DNA of 64,000 nucleotides, taken from assembly GCA_963682175.1 (NCBI GenBank), contig OY821786.1:20389501-20453500 (forward strand), given 5' to 3'. Below, piece after piece: positions 46,886 to 58,647 of this stretch. Under the pieces are notes generated by a model. That model saw nothing but the letters and a program-made list of their open reading frames with translations. It was not told the origin of the DNA and did not search any database. The position numbers were made by a program, and so were the translations under genes. Origin of the DNA: Triglochin maritima (lineage: Eukaryota > Streptophyta > Magnoliopsida > Alismatales > Juncaginaceae). Every line of letters starts with the position of its first letter. Within the stretch, counting starts at the first letter, position 1.

Positions 46886-47920
46886 ATGCGAGGTTGGGCT
46901 CGTTCTGGTGAGAGCGCTCGACTAGAGAGAGTTCATTCTTCTGAGATGGATGGTCTTGGTGATCGACCATCTCCGCCTCGTGCTCTTTTGGAGCATGAGG
47001 GCGAGTCGTCTCGTGGTGATAGGGGAGACTGGGTTCCATACATGGATTACCTCGGTCCTCTCCCACCACCACGTAGACCTCCTTCTCCTCCTCCTCTGAC
47101 TCGAGAGGAAGGGATATTTGGTCAGGATCGAGTTCTTGGTGCACCACCACTTTTAGCTTGACAGGATAGACCGATGACTTTGTGGGAGCGGACCCATCCT
47201 GTTCGGGCCGCGCAACCTTCTTGCATAGTTCTTCCCCCTGCTAGCGGGAACAACTATGAGCGGAAACCTCAATATGTGAGCATGCTTCCAACCTTTACTG
47301 GCAATAAGGAGGATCCGTATATTTTTATACGCGAATTCGAGGAAGTATGCTCCATGTTCAAGCTTCAACAACTTGACGAGGATTCAGTCTGGTTGAGGAT
47401 GATTTCTTTCGCGTTGAAGGATAACGCGAAGAAATGGATGTACAGCCTCCCGGCGAGCTCTATTCGGTCTTGGGATGACTTTGTGACCGTATTTCTGAAG
47501 AGATTTTTCCCTCAAAGGAAAACTCAACAGATACGGCACCAGATACATCAAATGTATCAGACTGAGACCGAATCTTTTCATGGTTTCTTTGAGAGGTTCA
47601 AGGACCTTCTCCAGCAGTGCCCTCATCATGGACTTGAGCTATGGCAGCTGCGCCAGATTATTTATGAGGGCCTCAACTACAACACCCGCACATTGTTGGA
47701 GTCGATGTGTCAGGGTGACTTCCAAATGAAACCATCGATGAGGCATGGGACACTTTTGAGTTAATGGCTGAACGTACCTTTGAGTGGGACACCATGAGAG
47801 AGCCACCAGCCGCCAGGTCTTCTGGTCGAGCTGGATCATATCAAGTTGAGTCATCTATTGCGTCTGAGGCGAAAATGGCTACTCTCATGTGTAGGATTGA
47901 GAGTTTAGAGTTGGACCGAG
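46886..47920 (+). pseudogene. Athila-like gag, first part
   Basis: From 46886 a frame runs to 47764 with one TGA (47159-47161). It contains the Athila gag domain: YVSMLPTFTGNKEDPY, then FALKDNAKKWMYSLPASSIR, FFPQRKTQQIRHQIHQM and FKDLLQQCPHHGLELWQ. Near 47722-47735 a frame change occurs, after which IDEAWDTFELMAERT continues the family pattern to 47920. There a nested solo LTR interrupts the gene. With one copy of the CCGAG duplication, the reading frame runs straight on at 49339. Confidence 0.85.
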
Positions 47921-49333
47921 TGTTGAACGTTTTATTTTAAACCGCAAGTGCACGGCCGCGATGAAGCGGTGGCAAGTACGGGTCGTCCTCAGGGAGGTGA
48001 GCAGCCTCTTGTTTGCACGAAATCAAGTGGCGAAAAAAATGGAGAAGAGAGTTGGTTACACTACTCTACACTAAACTACTCTAAGAAGTATGAAATGCGA
48101 ACGAAAGAAACAATTAATGAACTAACAACTAAGGTAAGAACAAAGGAGGAATGCTGGAATACAGAAATGGAAAACCCCTAAGGGGTGGAGTGAGTGCACA
48201 CATGCAAAGAGGTGGGTGTAGAATACATTCTTTAAGCACATGAAGGTGGTGTTTATCAAGCATAGGAAATGTCTAAATCTTATGGCAAAACCTATCAATC
48301 TATTCACCAACTTAGTTGATTAACATTTACATATGCAAGGTGTTTATTTTAGAACCTAAACAAGCATGAGAGGTGTCTAATCATTTTGGCAAAACTCATC
48401 AAGTTGTAAATTCTATCCTAAACAAGCAAGCATACATTCATGTTGAATCAACACATTGAAATTAAAGCATTCATCCCATTCTCTAATGCATGTATGTACA
48501 TCTACTCCACCTCCCAAAGGGGATGGAACTACTCACTAAACATTACACTAATTATTAAACTAAGCAAAGAAAGCATATTAAAACTAAGCTAGAAATAAAA
48601 GACGATTAAACTAAAACATGCACAAACAATAAAAGAAGCATAAAAAAACAATGAAAGAAACACAAAACTTTATTGATAAAATGACTCACATTAAAAGTAG
48701 CATCCTCCTACTTTAGTGTGTGCTTCAAGGCCTCACTTCTAGTAGGAAGAATAGCCACTTAAAATATGGAGTGATTACAATGGAAGGTGAATAGTTCTAT
48801 TTATAGCCATGGAAAAAGGCAAACCGGGACAATCCCCCGATGTGGGACTAAAACGATACCACAAATAGCCTAAACATCCTCTAATACATGTACTGGAGAA
48901 ATTTGAGCGCATTTGGGCCAAAAGTGACCGCCAATTAGCGGTCTTGGACCGCTAATTAGCGGTCTACAGTGTCCAGATCGCTCTGGAATTTCTTGTGCGC
49001 TTTTCTGGAAGGCTTTGTTGGTATTTGCTGCATCTATTTTGCATGTTGGAGCTCCGACCCGAATCGAATTGGTAAAATACTCCCCATGATGGTGTGGAGT
49101 ATTCTGTTTTGCTCTTAGGTCCTTCTGTCTTACGATCAGGTCCTTATCCCTTGCATCTTGGTCCCCAGATCTCACAATTCAGTCCTTTTTCCCAGCTTTT
49201 GGGTCCTTTTATGTTTCATCTCTTCAAACCTATTTATTCCTGAAAACTAAACATAAAACTCGTGACATAGCATTGTTTAGGTGAAAGATAATGGATATAA
49301 GATACAAATATGAGCATGAAATGATGTCAATCA
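47921..49333 (-). mobile_element. Antisense solo LTR of the Athila-like family (target duplication CCGAG)
   Basis: It starts TGTTGAACG and ends GATGTCAATCA, flanked by CCGAG at 47916-47920 and 49334-49338. 48926-48965 has two adjacent palindromes of the GACCGC(C/T)AATTAGCGGTC type. TATTTATA at 48798-48805 is the minus-strand TATA box. Its end sequence differs from the 44861 copy, so it is a separate subfamily. Confidence 0.93.
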
Positions 49334-49338
49334 CCGAG

Positions 49339-51079
49339 CCCCTGTAGCTCAGGTCGCTACTCCCGGATGTGGTAGGTGTGGACTTACGGGCCATGATGAC
49401 TTGGAATGCGCTTACGCTCCAAGGGATACTGAGCATGCAAATGCGATGTATCAACAGAGCCCCAGTACCGACCCGTACAGTCACTCCTACAACCTGGGAT
49501 GGCGTAACCATCCTAACTTCTCTTAGGGGCCTAGTGGGGGTAACGGTCAGAGCTCACACGCTCAACCTCAACCTCCACCTTATCCACCTCGACGCCCATC
49601 GGCGACCTACCAACCTCCACATCAAAGGTCTCAGAACCATAATTACCAACCTCCTCAGACCTCATCGTCGGGTTATTCTAACCAAACTCCACCACCCCAA
49701 CAGGTTGACTCGAAGGACCCCACTCTTGAACAAACCCTTTGAGAGTTCATTCAGAGCACACAATCCATGTTTGCGGCCAGCAACAATTCGGTCAAAGAAT
49801 TGGAAATGCAAGTTAGCCAGTTGGCTAATCAGCTTCATGAATGCGAGAAGGGCCAATTACCGAGTCAACCCGAGGTGAATCCTCAGGGTACCCATTCTCA
49901 AGGAAGGCCACCTGTACCTCATGCTACCTCTGAACCGACCCATCATATTAATGTGATTCATACTTTGAGGTCTGGTAAGGAGGTGAATAACCACATTGGG
50001 GTGCCTTCCTTGTCATCACCATCTCTTGGTGTCACCAGACCTGCGGTGACACCTGCATCTCTGAGGGAGCCGGATCCTGAGGTTCCCTCCACCAATACTT
50101 CCAGGAAGGAGCCTGATCCTGAGGTTCCTTCTACATTTCCTTCGACAATGGGGCCGAACCCTGAGGTCCCCTTGTCTCCTTTTGTGTCAAAGGAATCAGA
50201 TTCTGAGGTCCCCACTCATACTTCTTTGGACCAGAATTCTGATGTTCCTTCGCACCCTTATGCCTCGAAGGCGCCATTCTCTGAGCGCCTTAAAAAGAAA
50301 ACCTCTGATCAGCATGACAAGATGCTTGAGATGTTTCGACAAGTTAAGGTGAACATCCCTCCATTGGAGGTGATTCAGCAAATGCCACCTAATGCCAAGG
50401 TTCTCAAGGACTTATGCACCAAGAAGAGAAAAACTCATGTTCCAAAGAAAGATTTTCTTGCGGCTAACGTGAGTTCTTTGTTGGCACGACCCATACAAGT
50501 CAAGTACAAGGAGCCTGACTATCCTACTATCTCTTGTGTGATTGGTGATGTGTCCATACATCAAGCCTTATTGGACCTTGGTGCATCTGTTAATCTTCTG
50601 CCATATTCTGTCTACGTCCACCTCAGTCTTGGAGTCCTCAAACAAACAAAGACCACTCTTCAATTGGCTGATAGGTCTATGAAGAAACCGAGGGGTGTGG
50701 TGGAAGATGTGCTGATCAAAGTGGGAGAGTTCATTTATCCAGTCGACTTCTTTGTCTTGGATATTGAACCTGTGCCAAACCCACTTGGACAAATTCCTGT
50801 CATTCTGGGGCGACCATTCCTTGCGACTTCCAATGCATTGATCAATTGTCGCAATGGTCTGATGCGCTTGACTTATGGTAGTCAATGTGCTGATTTCAAC
50901 ATCTTCACCATCGACAAGAAGCCAGGTGCCTTCAATGACCCTGTTGGGGTCAACCTTACCCAGGGTTTGGATGAAATTGAAGTTGAGGGCACCTTCAAGT
51001 ACTTCAGAGAATTGTTCGACGGAAATCCTGAAGGTGGTGAAGATGTTTCACCTGGGCTGGCACAAGAGGGTGCCTTATG
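49339..51079 (+). pseudogene. Athila-like gag (second part) and aspartic protease
   Basis: The part begins with a zinc-knuckle-like CGRCGLTGHDDLEC and an Athila-type YNLGWRNHPNFS stretch, then has stops near 49526 and at 49741-49743. From 49767 a frame stays open for 501 codons. It contains a Q/E-rich segment, three imperfect repeats of EPDPEVPST type (residues ~95-160), and the protease with active site DLGAS at residue 270 (50574-50588) followed by NLLPYSVY, QLADRSMKKPRGVVEDV and VILGRPFLATSNA. DLGAS is the usual Athila form. After the protease the frame runs into a minisatellite, not into reverse transcriptase. Confidence 0.88.
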
Positions 51080-51318
51080 TTCTGATACGTGGCCTCAGTG
51101 CCACCTCCTTTTGATCTTGTGGCCCTTGAGCCACATTCTTCTGATCTCGTGGCCCTTAAGCCACATTCTTCTGATCTTGTGGCCTTTGAGCCACATTCTT
51201 CTGATCATGTGGCCCTTGAGCCACTTCTTTTTGATCACGTGGCCCTTGAACCACATCCTTTTGATCACGTGACCCTTGAGCAACATCCTTTTGATCACGT
51301 GGCTTTTGAGCCACAAGA
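51080..51318 (+). repeat. 30-bp minisatellite, about eight units
   Basis: The unit is close to TTCTGATCTTGTGGCCCTTG AGCCACAT with perfect 30-bp periodicity from 51109, preceded by one 29-bp degenerate unit. In the 51089-51592 frame it encodes a 10-residue repeat like SDLVALEPHS. In the protease frame it gives WPLSHILLI units. Each unit contains an imperfect dyad GTGGC...GCCAC. Confidence 0.9.
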
Positions 51319-53036
51319 TACTATTTTTATGACCTCTGGGCCACATGCTCTTCATTCTGTATCTGCGGAGGATCCCATGTGGGTTAAGAATCAACCACCT
51401 GATACCCTTCAACCTGATAGAGGTTCACCTCTCATTCATGCCTCCTCTTTTGCTAACTCTCAAGAGGCATCGAACGACCACAATGTATATAAGGGTGTCA
51501 GGTGGTCAAGCAATTCTGTTTTGTATGTTGCGAGCCCATGCATGTGCATTTCTGGCTCGAGAGATGGTGGGTTCCCATTTGATGTCCCTTGACATATGAA
51601 GATGGAAGCCTATTGTTGTACATAGTTTAAAAAAAAGAAAAAAAGAAAAAAAAAGAAAAAGAAGAAGAAGAAGACTCCTTCAGTGAGCATCGATTGTTGT
51701 GGGCTCCAACCCTTGAGTATTTGGGCCCCATTTCTTTCACGTATTTGTATCCCTTCTTTAGCATCTCACAGGTTTTGAGAGAATTCGGGTTTGTGTCCAT
51801 CAACATAACCATGAACTTCCCTTTGCGCTTCATATTGGTGAGATCTTTCCTTTTTCATGCATAAATTCATGTAGTATTTTGCTCACATTCATTGAGGACA
51901 ATGCATGAAGTAGGTGTGTGTGGGGGGGGTGTTTTACGTGTGTACATAGTTGAGTCTTTTTCCTTTGATTTTATTTTCTTTTGTGTGCATTTAATATCGA
52001 TATATCTGCTTGCCATGATCCTTGGGTGACTTGTCTTCTTTTGCTTGCCCAGTGCTTTAAAATTTTTACATTTCTTTCAAAATCTTCATGTGTTGCGAAA
52101 GAAAATGTTTTGTGGGTTTTGTGTGTGTTTATCATGTGCAAAACCGTTGAGAGGCAAAGTAAAAAGAAAGCTCCCAAAATTGTCTTGAACTTGATGCATT
52201 AGGATATCTAGTACAATAGCTTTAGGATTTATCGAGTCGTTAGGAGTCACCCCAGTTTTCCCTTGGGGTGAGTAATCATAGGGTTTCAGTGCTCAAACAC
52301 TTAAAGAAGTCCACCCTGAACCTAGTGAGTCAATAATTCGTCCGTTGTTAAATTAAGGAAGTTTGTTGTAGTCAAGGACCCTTTAAATCCTGTTGTGAGA
52401 CATTAAGTGTTGGGGTTTTGGTTCATGTGTAGATAACAAATAAGTGAGTAGGTGTTCTCTCTTCTCGCACGGCTCCTATCACTCGGGAAAGTAGGTCTGA
52501 GGGGACTTTGTGCCTGGTGCTTTCGAGTCATCTGACTTGGGATGCGCCGACCGAACTCTCGTTACATGGGTGGTAGGGGTTGCCCTATGTGGAGATTTGG
52601 GGAAAGGTATACGTGATAGTGTAAGTCCTCATGGGCAATGATGCACGAAACCTGACCCTGAGAGAATGAAACTCCAACTAATAAAAAGAAAAAAAATGAT
52701 GAAAAGAAAAAAAAGAAAATGCAAATGAGAACCTTAATGGACTTTACACTTTGTATCACTTGAGGATGTTGAGGTTGTCCATGTCTTTCACTTAATTCCT
52801 TATTTAACTTGCACAAATGATTCATTAGGCTAGGTATGTGGACTGATTACCTATATAGAGTCGGCCCGTAGGATTACCGCGTCCATTGATCGACAATATT
52901 TGTCCAACGAGTCAAGTGTCTAGATTGAATAATGCATCTTGTTCGGATTTTGTGGGTATATCCGCTGAAAACCCTCAAGAGACAACACTCCTCCTCCTCC
53001 TTGGCGACAAGGAGGTTTAACGGCTTGTTGCACGTG
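51319..53036 (+). other. 3' region of the Athila-like element, no polymerase genes
   Basis: The frame with the repeats stays open to 51592, with no recognised domain after them. Beyond this are A/G-rich tracts (51628-51675; 52683-52720) and a G tract (51918-51927) after ACAATGCATGAAGTAGG, a common 3' feature of this type. There is no trace of reverse transcriptase or integrase motifs on either strand. Confidence 0.6.
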
Positions 53037-54412
53037 TGTTGAACGTTTTATTTAAAACCGTAAGTGCACGGCCGCGATGAAGCGGTGGCAAGTACGGGTC
53101 GTCCTCAGGGAGGTGAGCAGCCTCTTGTTTATCAGAAATCAAGTGGCAAAATTTGGGGGAGAAAAATTGATTATGCTACTCTACACTAACCTACGCTAAG
53201 AAGTATGAAATGCGAACGAAAGAAACAAACAATGAAATACCAACTAAGCAAAGAATGAAATGCTGGAATTCAAGAATGGGAAAACCCCTAAGGGGTGGAG
53301 TGAGTGCACACAAGCAAAGAGGTGGGTGTTGAACACATTCTTTAAGCACAAATAAAGGTGGTGTTATCATGCATAGGAAGTGTCTAAATGTTGTGGCAAA
53401 ACCTATCAATCTATTCACCAACTTAGTTAATTAACATTTACATATGCAAGATGTTTATTTCAGAACCTAAACAAGCATGAGAGGTGTCTAATCATTTTGG
53501 CAAAACTCATCAAGTTATAAATTCTATCCTAAACAAGCAAGCATACATTCATGTTTTATCAACACATTGGAAATAAAGCATTCAATCCATTCTCATTTGC
53601 ATGTATGTACATCTACTCCACCCCCCAAAGGGGATGGAACTACTCACTAAACATTACACTAATTATTAAACTAAACAAAGAAAGCATATTAACTAAGCTA
53701 ATAAAACTAATGAAATGAGATTAAGCAAAGCAAAACAAGAAACATGAAACAAACAACATAATAAAGAAAACTTGTATTAAAATGACTCACATTAAAAGTA
53801 GCATCCTCCTACTTTGGTGTGTGCTTCAATGCCTCACTTCTAGTAGGAAGAATAGCCACTTAAAATATGGAGTGATTACAATGGAAGGTGAAGAGTTCTA
53901 TTTATAGCCATGGAAAAAGGCAAATCGGGACAATCCCCCGATGTGGGACTAAACAGATACCAAAAATAGCCTAAACATCCTCTAATACATGTGCTGGAGA
54001 AATTTAGCAGATTTGGGCCAACATGGACCGCCAATTGGCGGTCTATATGGTTCAGATCCTGCTCATTTTTGTTGTGGGCATTTCTTGGTATATTTGCTGG
54101 TCTTGGATGCATTTAATTGGTTTGTTGGAGCTCCGACCCGAATCAAATTGCTAAAATACTCCCCATGATGGTGTGAAGTATTCTGTTTTGCTCTTAGGTC
54201 CTTCTGTCTTGCAATCAGGTCCTTCTTCCTTGCATCTTGGTCCCCAGATCTCACAATTCAGTCCTTTTTCCCAGCTTTTGGGTCCTTTTATGCTTCATCT
54301 CTTCAAACCTATTTATTCCTGAAAACTAAACATAAAACTCGTAACATTGCACTGTTTAGGTGAAAGATAATGGATATAAGATACAAATATAAGCATGAAA
54401 TGATGTCAATCA
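53037..54412 (-). mobile_element. Antisense solo LTR of the Athila-like family (target duplication ACGTG)
   Basis: It starts TGTTGAACG and ends GATGTCAATCA, with ACGTG at 53032-53036 and 54413-54417. It is closely similar to the copy at 47921-49333 through most of its length, with one ACCGCCAATTGGCGGT palindrome near 54027. The minus-strand TATA box is at 53899-53906. Confidence 0.93.
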
Positions 54413-54529
54413 ACGTGCTAAGTGCAACCGTGATTCCTACGAAAGTGAGTTAGGATTTCTTGTTTCTCGTTTGTTTTTCTCTTTCTTTGTTTTGCTCGGG
54501 ACTAGCAAAAACTTAGGTGTGGGGGTATT

Positions 54530-55615
54530 TGATTGACATCATTTCATGCTCATATTTGTATCTTATATCCATTATCTTACACCTAAGAAATGCTACGACG
54601 AGTTTTATGTTTGAATTTCAGAAATAAAGAGGTTTGAAGAGAAGATCCATGAAAGGACCCAAAAGCAGGAAAAAGGACTTAATTGTGAGACCTGGGGACT
54701 AAAATACAAGGGAGAAGGACCTGAACGTAAGACTGAAGGACCTAAGAGCAAAACAGGAAACTCCACACCATCATGGGTAGTATTTTGGCAATTCGATTCG
54801 GGTCGGAGCTCCAGCAAGCAAAGTAGATCCATCCAAGACCAACAAATATACCAAGAAAAGCCCAAAACAAATTTCAACGTGATCTGGATCCTGTAGACCG
54901 CCAATTGGCGGTCTGGAACCACCAATTGGCGGTCCGGATCTTCCCGGATCCGCTCAAACTTCTGGAACGCGTGTATTAGAGGATGTTTAGTCTATTTTTG
55001 GTATTGGTTTAGTCCCACATCAGGGGATTGTCCCGGTTTACCTTTTTCTATGGCTATAAATAGAACTCTCCCTCCTCTCATGTATCCATCTCTCGCTTTG
55101 GTGGCCATCTTCCCTACTAAGAGTAAAGCCTTGAAGCAAAACTCTGGTGGAGGAAGGGCTACTTGTAATTGAGTGAGTTCATAATAGATGTTTTCCTTTA
55201 ATTGTGTTGTTTATCTCTTAGGTTAATTTCCATTAATGTGCTTGCTTTGATGCTTGTTTTGTTTTATGTCAGTTCAACTTCTTTAATATTTCTTGCTTGA
55301 TTAGTGTAGTTTCATTTTAGTATAATGCTTCATTTTGTTAATGTACTACATGTTGTGAGGAGCTTAATTAAACACACACACACACATCTTTTATATTCAC
55401 AATATTTCTCTACCCCCTTTGGGGTTTAGTTTTATTGCGTATCTTTCATTTCCTTTTGTATTCTAGTGTAATTTAGTGTAATCAATCTTTCTCTCCTTTC
55501 TTTACCACTCGCCTTCGCACAAAGCAAACGTCGACACACCTCCCAGTGGACGACCCGTATTTACCACCGCTTCAACGTGGCCGTGCACTTGCTGTTTAAA
55601 TAAAATGATCAATCA
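54530..55615 (+). repeat. 3' LTR of the Athila-like element, with internal deletion
   Basis: It follows GTGTGGGGGTATT. Relative to the 5' LTR it lacks the segment equal to 43510-43991 (junction at 55345/55346) and has an extra copy of the CCAATTGGCGGT palindrome (54895-54940 holds two). TATAAATA is at 55055-55062. Confidence 0.9.
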
Positions 55616-55620
55616 GCAAT

Positions 55621-56593
55621 CCATCTACGATAGTCATCAATACTGGGTGCCTTCCTTCATTGGAGGGTATTTTTTTGCTGGTATGTCTTCCACCCAGAGG
55701 AGTGAAAGCATGAATGCTTTTTTTGACAAGTATCTCACTTCGAAGACCTCATTGAAGCAGTTCGTGCAATAATATGAGTGCTCTGCGTCACAAGTACGAG
55801 AAGGAGGCACAATATGATTTTGACTCCCGTCAAAAGAGTCCTCAACTGATTTCCCAATTGCATTTCGAGAAGCAATTGTCACAGTTGTACACAATTGGTG
55901 CATTCAAAAGATGTCAACGTCAAATTGGTAGGATTTTGTATTGTGATATTATACATGGTGGAAACAGGGACGAGGTTCTTTATATTTCTGGTCGAGAACG
56001 TGTGCACTTTGACTACTCTCCTGATTTCAAGGAGAAGATGTTTGAAATTCAGTACTCACCGGTTGATCATATTATTTCTTGTAGTTGTCGTCTCTTTGAA
56101 CACGAAGGAATTCTGTGTTGCCATGCTTTACTTGTTCTCAATCTATTCAATGTTTCCACAATTCCATCGCCATACATACTTCATCGTTGGAGGAATGACG
56201 TCAGACATAGCTATGAAACTCCCACTCCACGTGATAAAACAGACATCAAAATGGATGGAAAGACTAGATTTGATGGCATTGTTGGTCGATGTGTGTTGTT
56301 GGCTGAGGAAGTATTTGTGTCTCACGAAAGATACAAAATAGTGGTGAAGTACTTGGACTACATAAAAGAGCAAATCTCTATGCAGTCCCCTCACACCAGT
56401 CAGTCTACTAAATTGTCGTCTGAGAATACGAAATCTGATCAAGTGATGAATCCTCTTCCAGTTCGCAAAAAAGACGACCACCTTTGAATCGAAGAGTTTC
56501 TAAGCAATTGACAATCTCGAAGTCTATTGTCAAGAAGAAGTCTAAAGATAAAGGTAAGGTCAATTGCAAGGTTGATTCCCCAATTCATATAAT
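55621..56593 (+). pseudogene. FAR1/FRS-like transposase, middle part
   Basis: It resumes the gene cut at 42712: DSHQYWVPSFIGGYFFAGMS, then STQRSESMNAFFDKYLTSKT. After a stop and a frame change, 55774-56487 is open for 237 codons. It contains the SWIM zinc finger CSCRLFEHEGILCCHALLVL and the C-terminal RWRNDVRH pattern of FRS proteins. A one-base slip in an A run near 56466 moves the basic tail into another frame (KKKSKDKGKV), which runs to the solo LTR at 56594. Confidence 0.88.
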
Positions 56594-58647
56594 TGAAGGG
56601 AATGTGTTCTAAAAGTTTTACTTTTAAATGTCAATTATTATGAATTGAATGAGAAATCGTTTTGTTCCTTGTTTATATTATTCGTCTTTTAGAAGTGTTA
56701 AGGAAGAGGCTCTTGGTCCTTAACCGTAGAGCTCTAAAAGATATTGGTTTACATAAAACAAAAAGATATTCACAATCATGGTAATTAACATGGGACATTA
56801 ATTACCGGGTTAAGATTGTCGTGTTGGTCATAGATCATTGTAGCTCTACAAGTGAGTGACAACACGGGTATACAAAACAGGAAAATATTACTTTTGTATA
56901 CTGAATAGACCTAATAAGTAAAACATTATAGAATTGTGTTTTCTGTGTCATTAATGTTTTTACTGTGTCTTTGGTTCTTTGATATGAGACTTGTATCCAA
57001 TCACTTAAGAAATGCTTAATTAGACTAGTTTCTTGAGCTATCGATGAGTGTAGTGTAAATGCATTAGTTGGTCAAGTATAACTTTTGTTGGAGAAGATAG
57101 TTAGTCAAAAGATTATCATTGCCCCTCTTAATTGAGTGATGATATTAGTGGGCCCCTTGATAAAGCAAAGTTATAATGTGCACAATGTGATTTGAGTTAA
57201 GTCACATATTTGTAACTAGCTTAAAGAGATCCAGAAATGAATACTAATACAAAGATGACACAATACTACTTTGTGTGTATTCTTAATATCATGAGGCAAG
57301 GGACGGACACAAGTGGTGCACTCCATCACTAAATGGATCGGGTTTTGGTTCGAGTGGAATTAAGACATCTAACTAATTGGGAGCTATAATGTGTAGCTAG
57401 ATACCGCTTATAGCTTGTGATATTAAGCTCTTAATATCACTGCCAACTTAGTCTAGATCCTCCCATAGGTCACACCACAAAACTGGGAAACAAGAAATGG
57501 GGATTTTGAGTTCATAAGGATGTGTCGGGTTTCATGTAGAAAATATGACACATGGGGTGAACAAGCAAAATCAAGATTATGTTGTGATTAATATCATAAT
57601 TAGAATCTAAATTAAATTCATATGTGATGTAAATATTATGGGGTGTAATGAGTTGACATTACATAGGATAGTATGTTACATAAGTTGTGAATTTACTACT
57701 AATCCCGAAATGTCAAATTTTGTAGGGGTTAAACCGAAATTTGACAAGTCTGCAGAACAGTGCTCAAACGGTCGACCGGTTAGCAGTAAACGGTCGACCG
57801 ATCGGGCACGGTCGACCGGACATGTCTCGACCGATAACAGGGAATTTTCATCTGTTCGAACGGTCGACCGAATGTAATCGGTCGGTCGACCGAACATTGC
57901 GATGGAATAATTCCTGTTATGAACGGTCGACCGAGTTATAGAACGGTCGACCGAAACTTGGTTCGAGCGGTCGACCGGACCTCGAAAACGGTCGACCGGT
58001 CCAGACGGTTAATGCAGAATTAATTTAAGAATTAATTAGATCATGCATGGAATTGGTCCATAATTGATTTAATTCGTGGCTAATATTATTTATTAATAAA
58101 TAATGGATGGTTAGATGGAATTTTGCATGGGATCATGGGCAAGAGGTTGCACATGAATAGGTAATTTGGAGAGAACCTATCAATACAAGGTTGTCTCATT
58201 ACCTCCTTAATTAATTCATTATTTTCTTGAGCAAAATTTTCTCTCCATAATTCTCCACGAAAATTCCTTAATTCTTAAGTTTAGTTTTAGTTCTTAAGAG
58301 ATCATCTTCTCAAGGGAATTAAAGAGGGGTTAGTAGTTAGATTCTAAACCCTATCGGAGATTGAGAGACTAGCTTCTCTCTCTCCGGTCTTGTTTAGAGT
58401 TTGGTGAATACACGGAGGCATCCGGCGCGGCGAGAAGCATCCCCAACGTCTCCGAATCTTCTAGAAGTTTTAGAGAACTTCTAGGTATAAATTTCGGAGC
58501 CCATATTTGTTTTAATAAAGTTTTGAAACTAGATATTGAAACAAATTGATGCACGTATGAAATAAATTATAGAAAATTGTAAATTGATCCTTATTGTGCA
58601 TAGAAATTTCGAAAATATATATGTACAATTAAACATGAAATCCTACA
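56594..58647 (+). mobile_element. Solo copia LTR in the FRS-like gene (target duplication ATAAT)
   Basis: It starts TGAAGGGAATGTG and ends TGAAATCCTACA, matching the LTRs of the copia element at 20042-29513. ATAAT flanks it at 56589-56593 and 58648-58652. It is more diverged than those two are from each other. 57770-58000 holds nine exact GGTCGACCG motifs. Confidence 0.95.

Larger units (their letters stand above)
42713..55615 (+). mobile_element. Athila-like LTR retrotransposon with gag-protease only (12.9 kb with nested LTRs)
   Basis: The element is bounded by TGATTGAC...TCAATCA and a perfect target duplication GCAAT (42708-42712; 55616-55620). The 5' LTR is 42713-44258 and the 3' LTR is 54530-55615. 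The order is primer site, leader, gag, protease, long non-coding 3' part, polypurine tract GTGTGGGGG. No reverse transcriptase, RNase H or integrase was found. It therefore fits the TR-GAG type of non-autonomous element, mobilised by a related Athila. Three antisense solo LTRs of related sequence are nested inside; without them it is about 8.6 kb. Confidence 0.9.

Noticed and set aside
51095..51412. Minus-strand frame of 105 codons with a regular WLKGHxIRRM repeat
   Set aside because: It is the antisense reading of the 30-bp minisatellite in gag-protease. The plus-strand context explains the sequence.
57770..58000. Regular-looking motif array that could suggest a CRISPR
   Set aside because: Spacing is irregular, the motif is short and palindromic, it lies in an LTR of a plant genome, and there are no cas genes.
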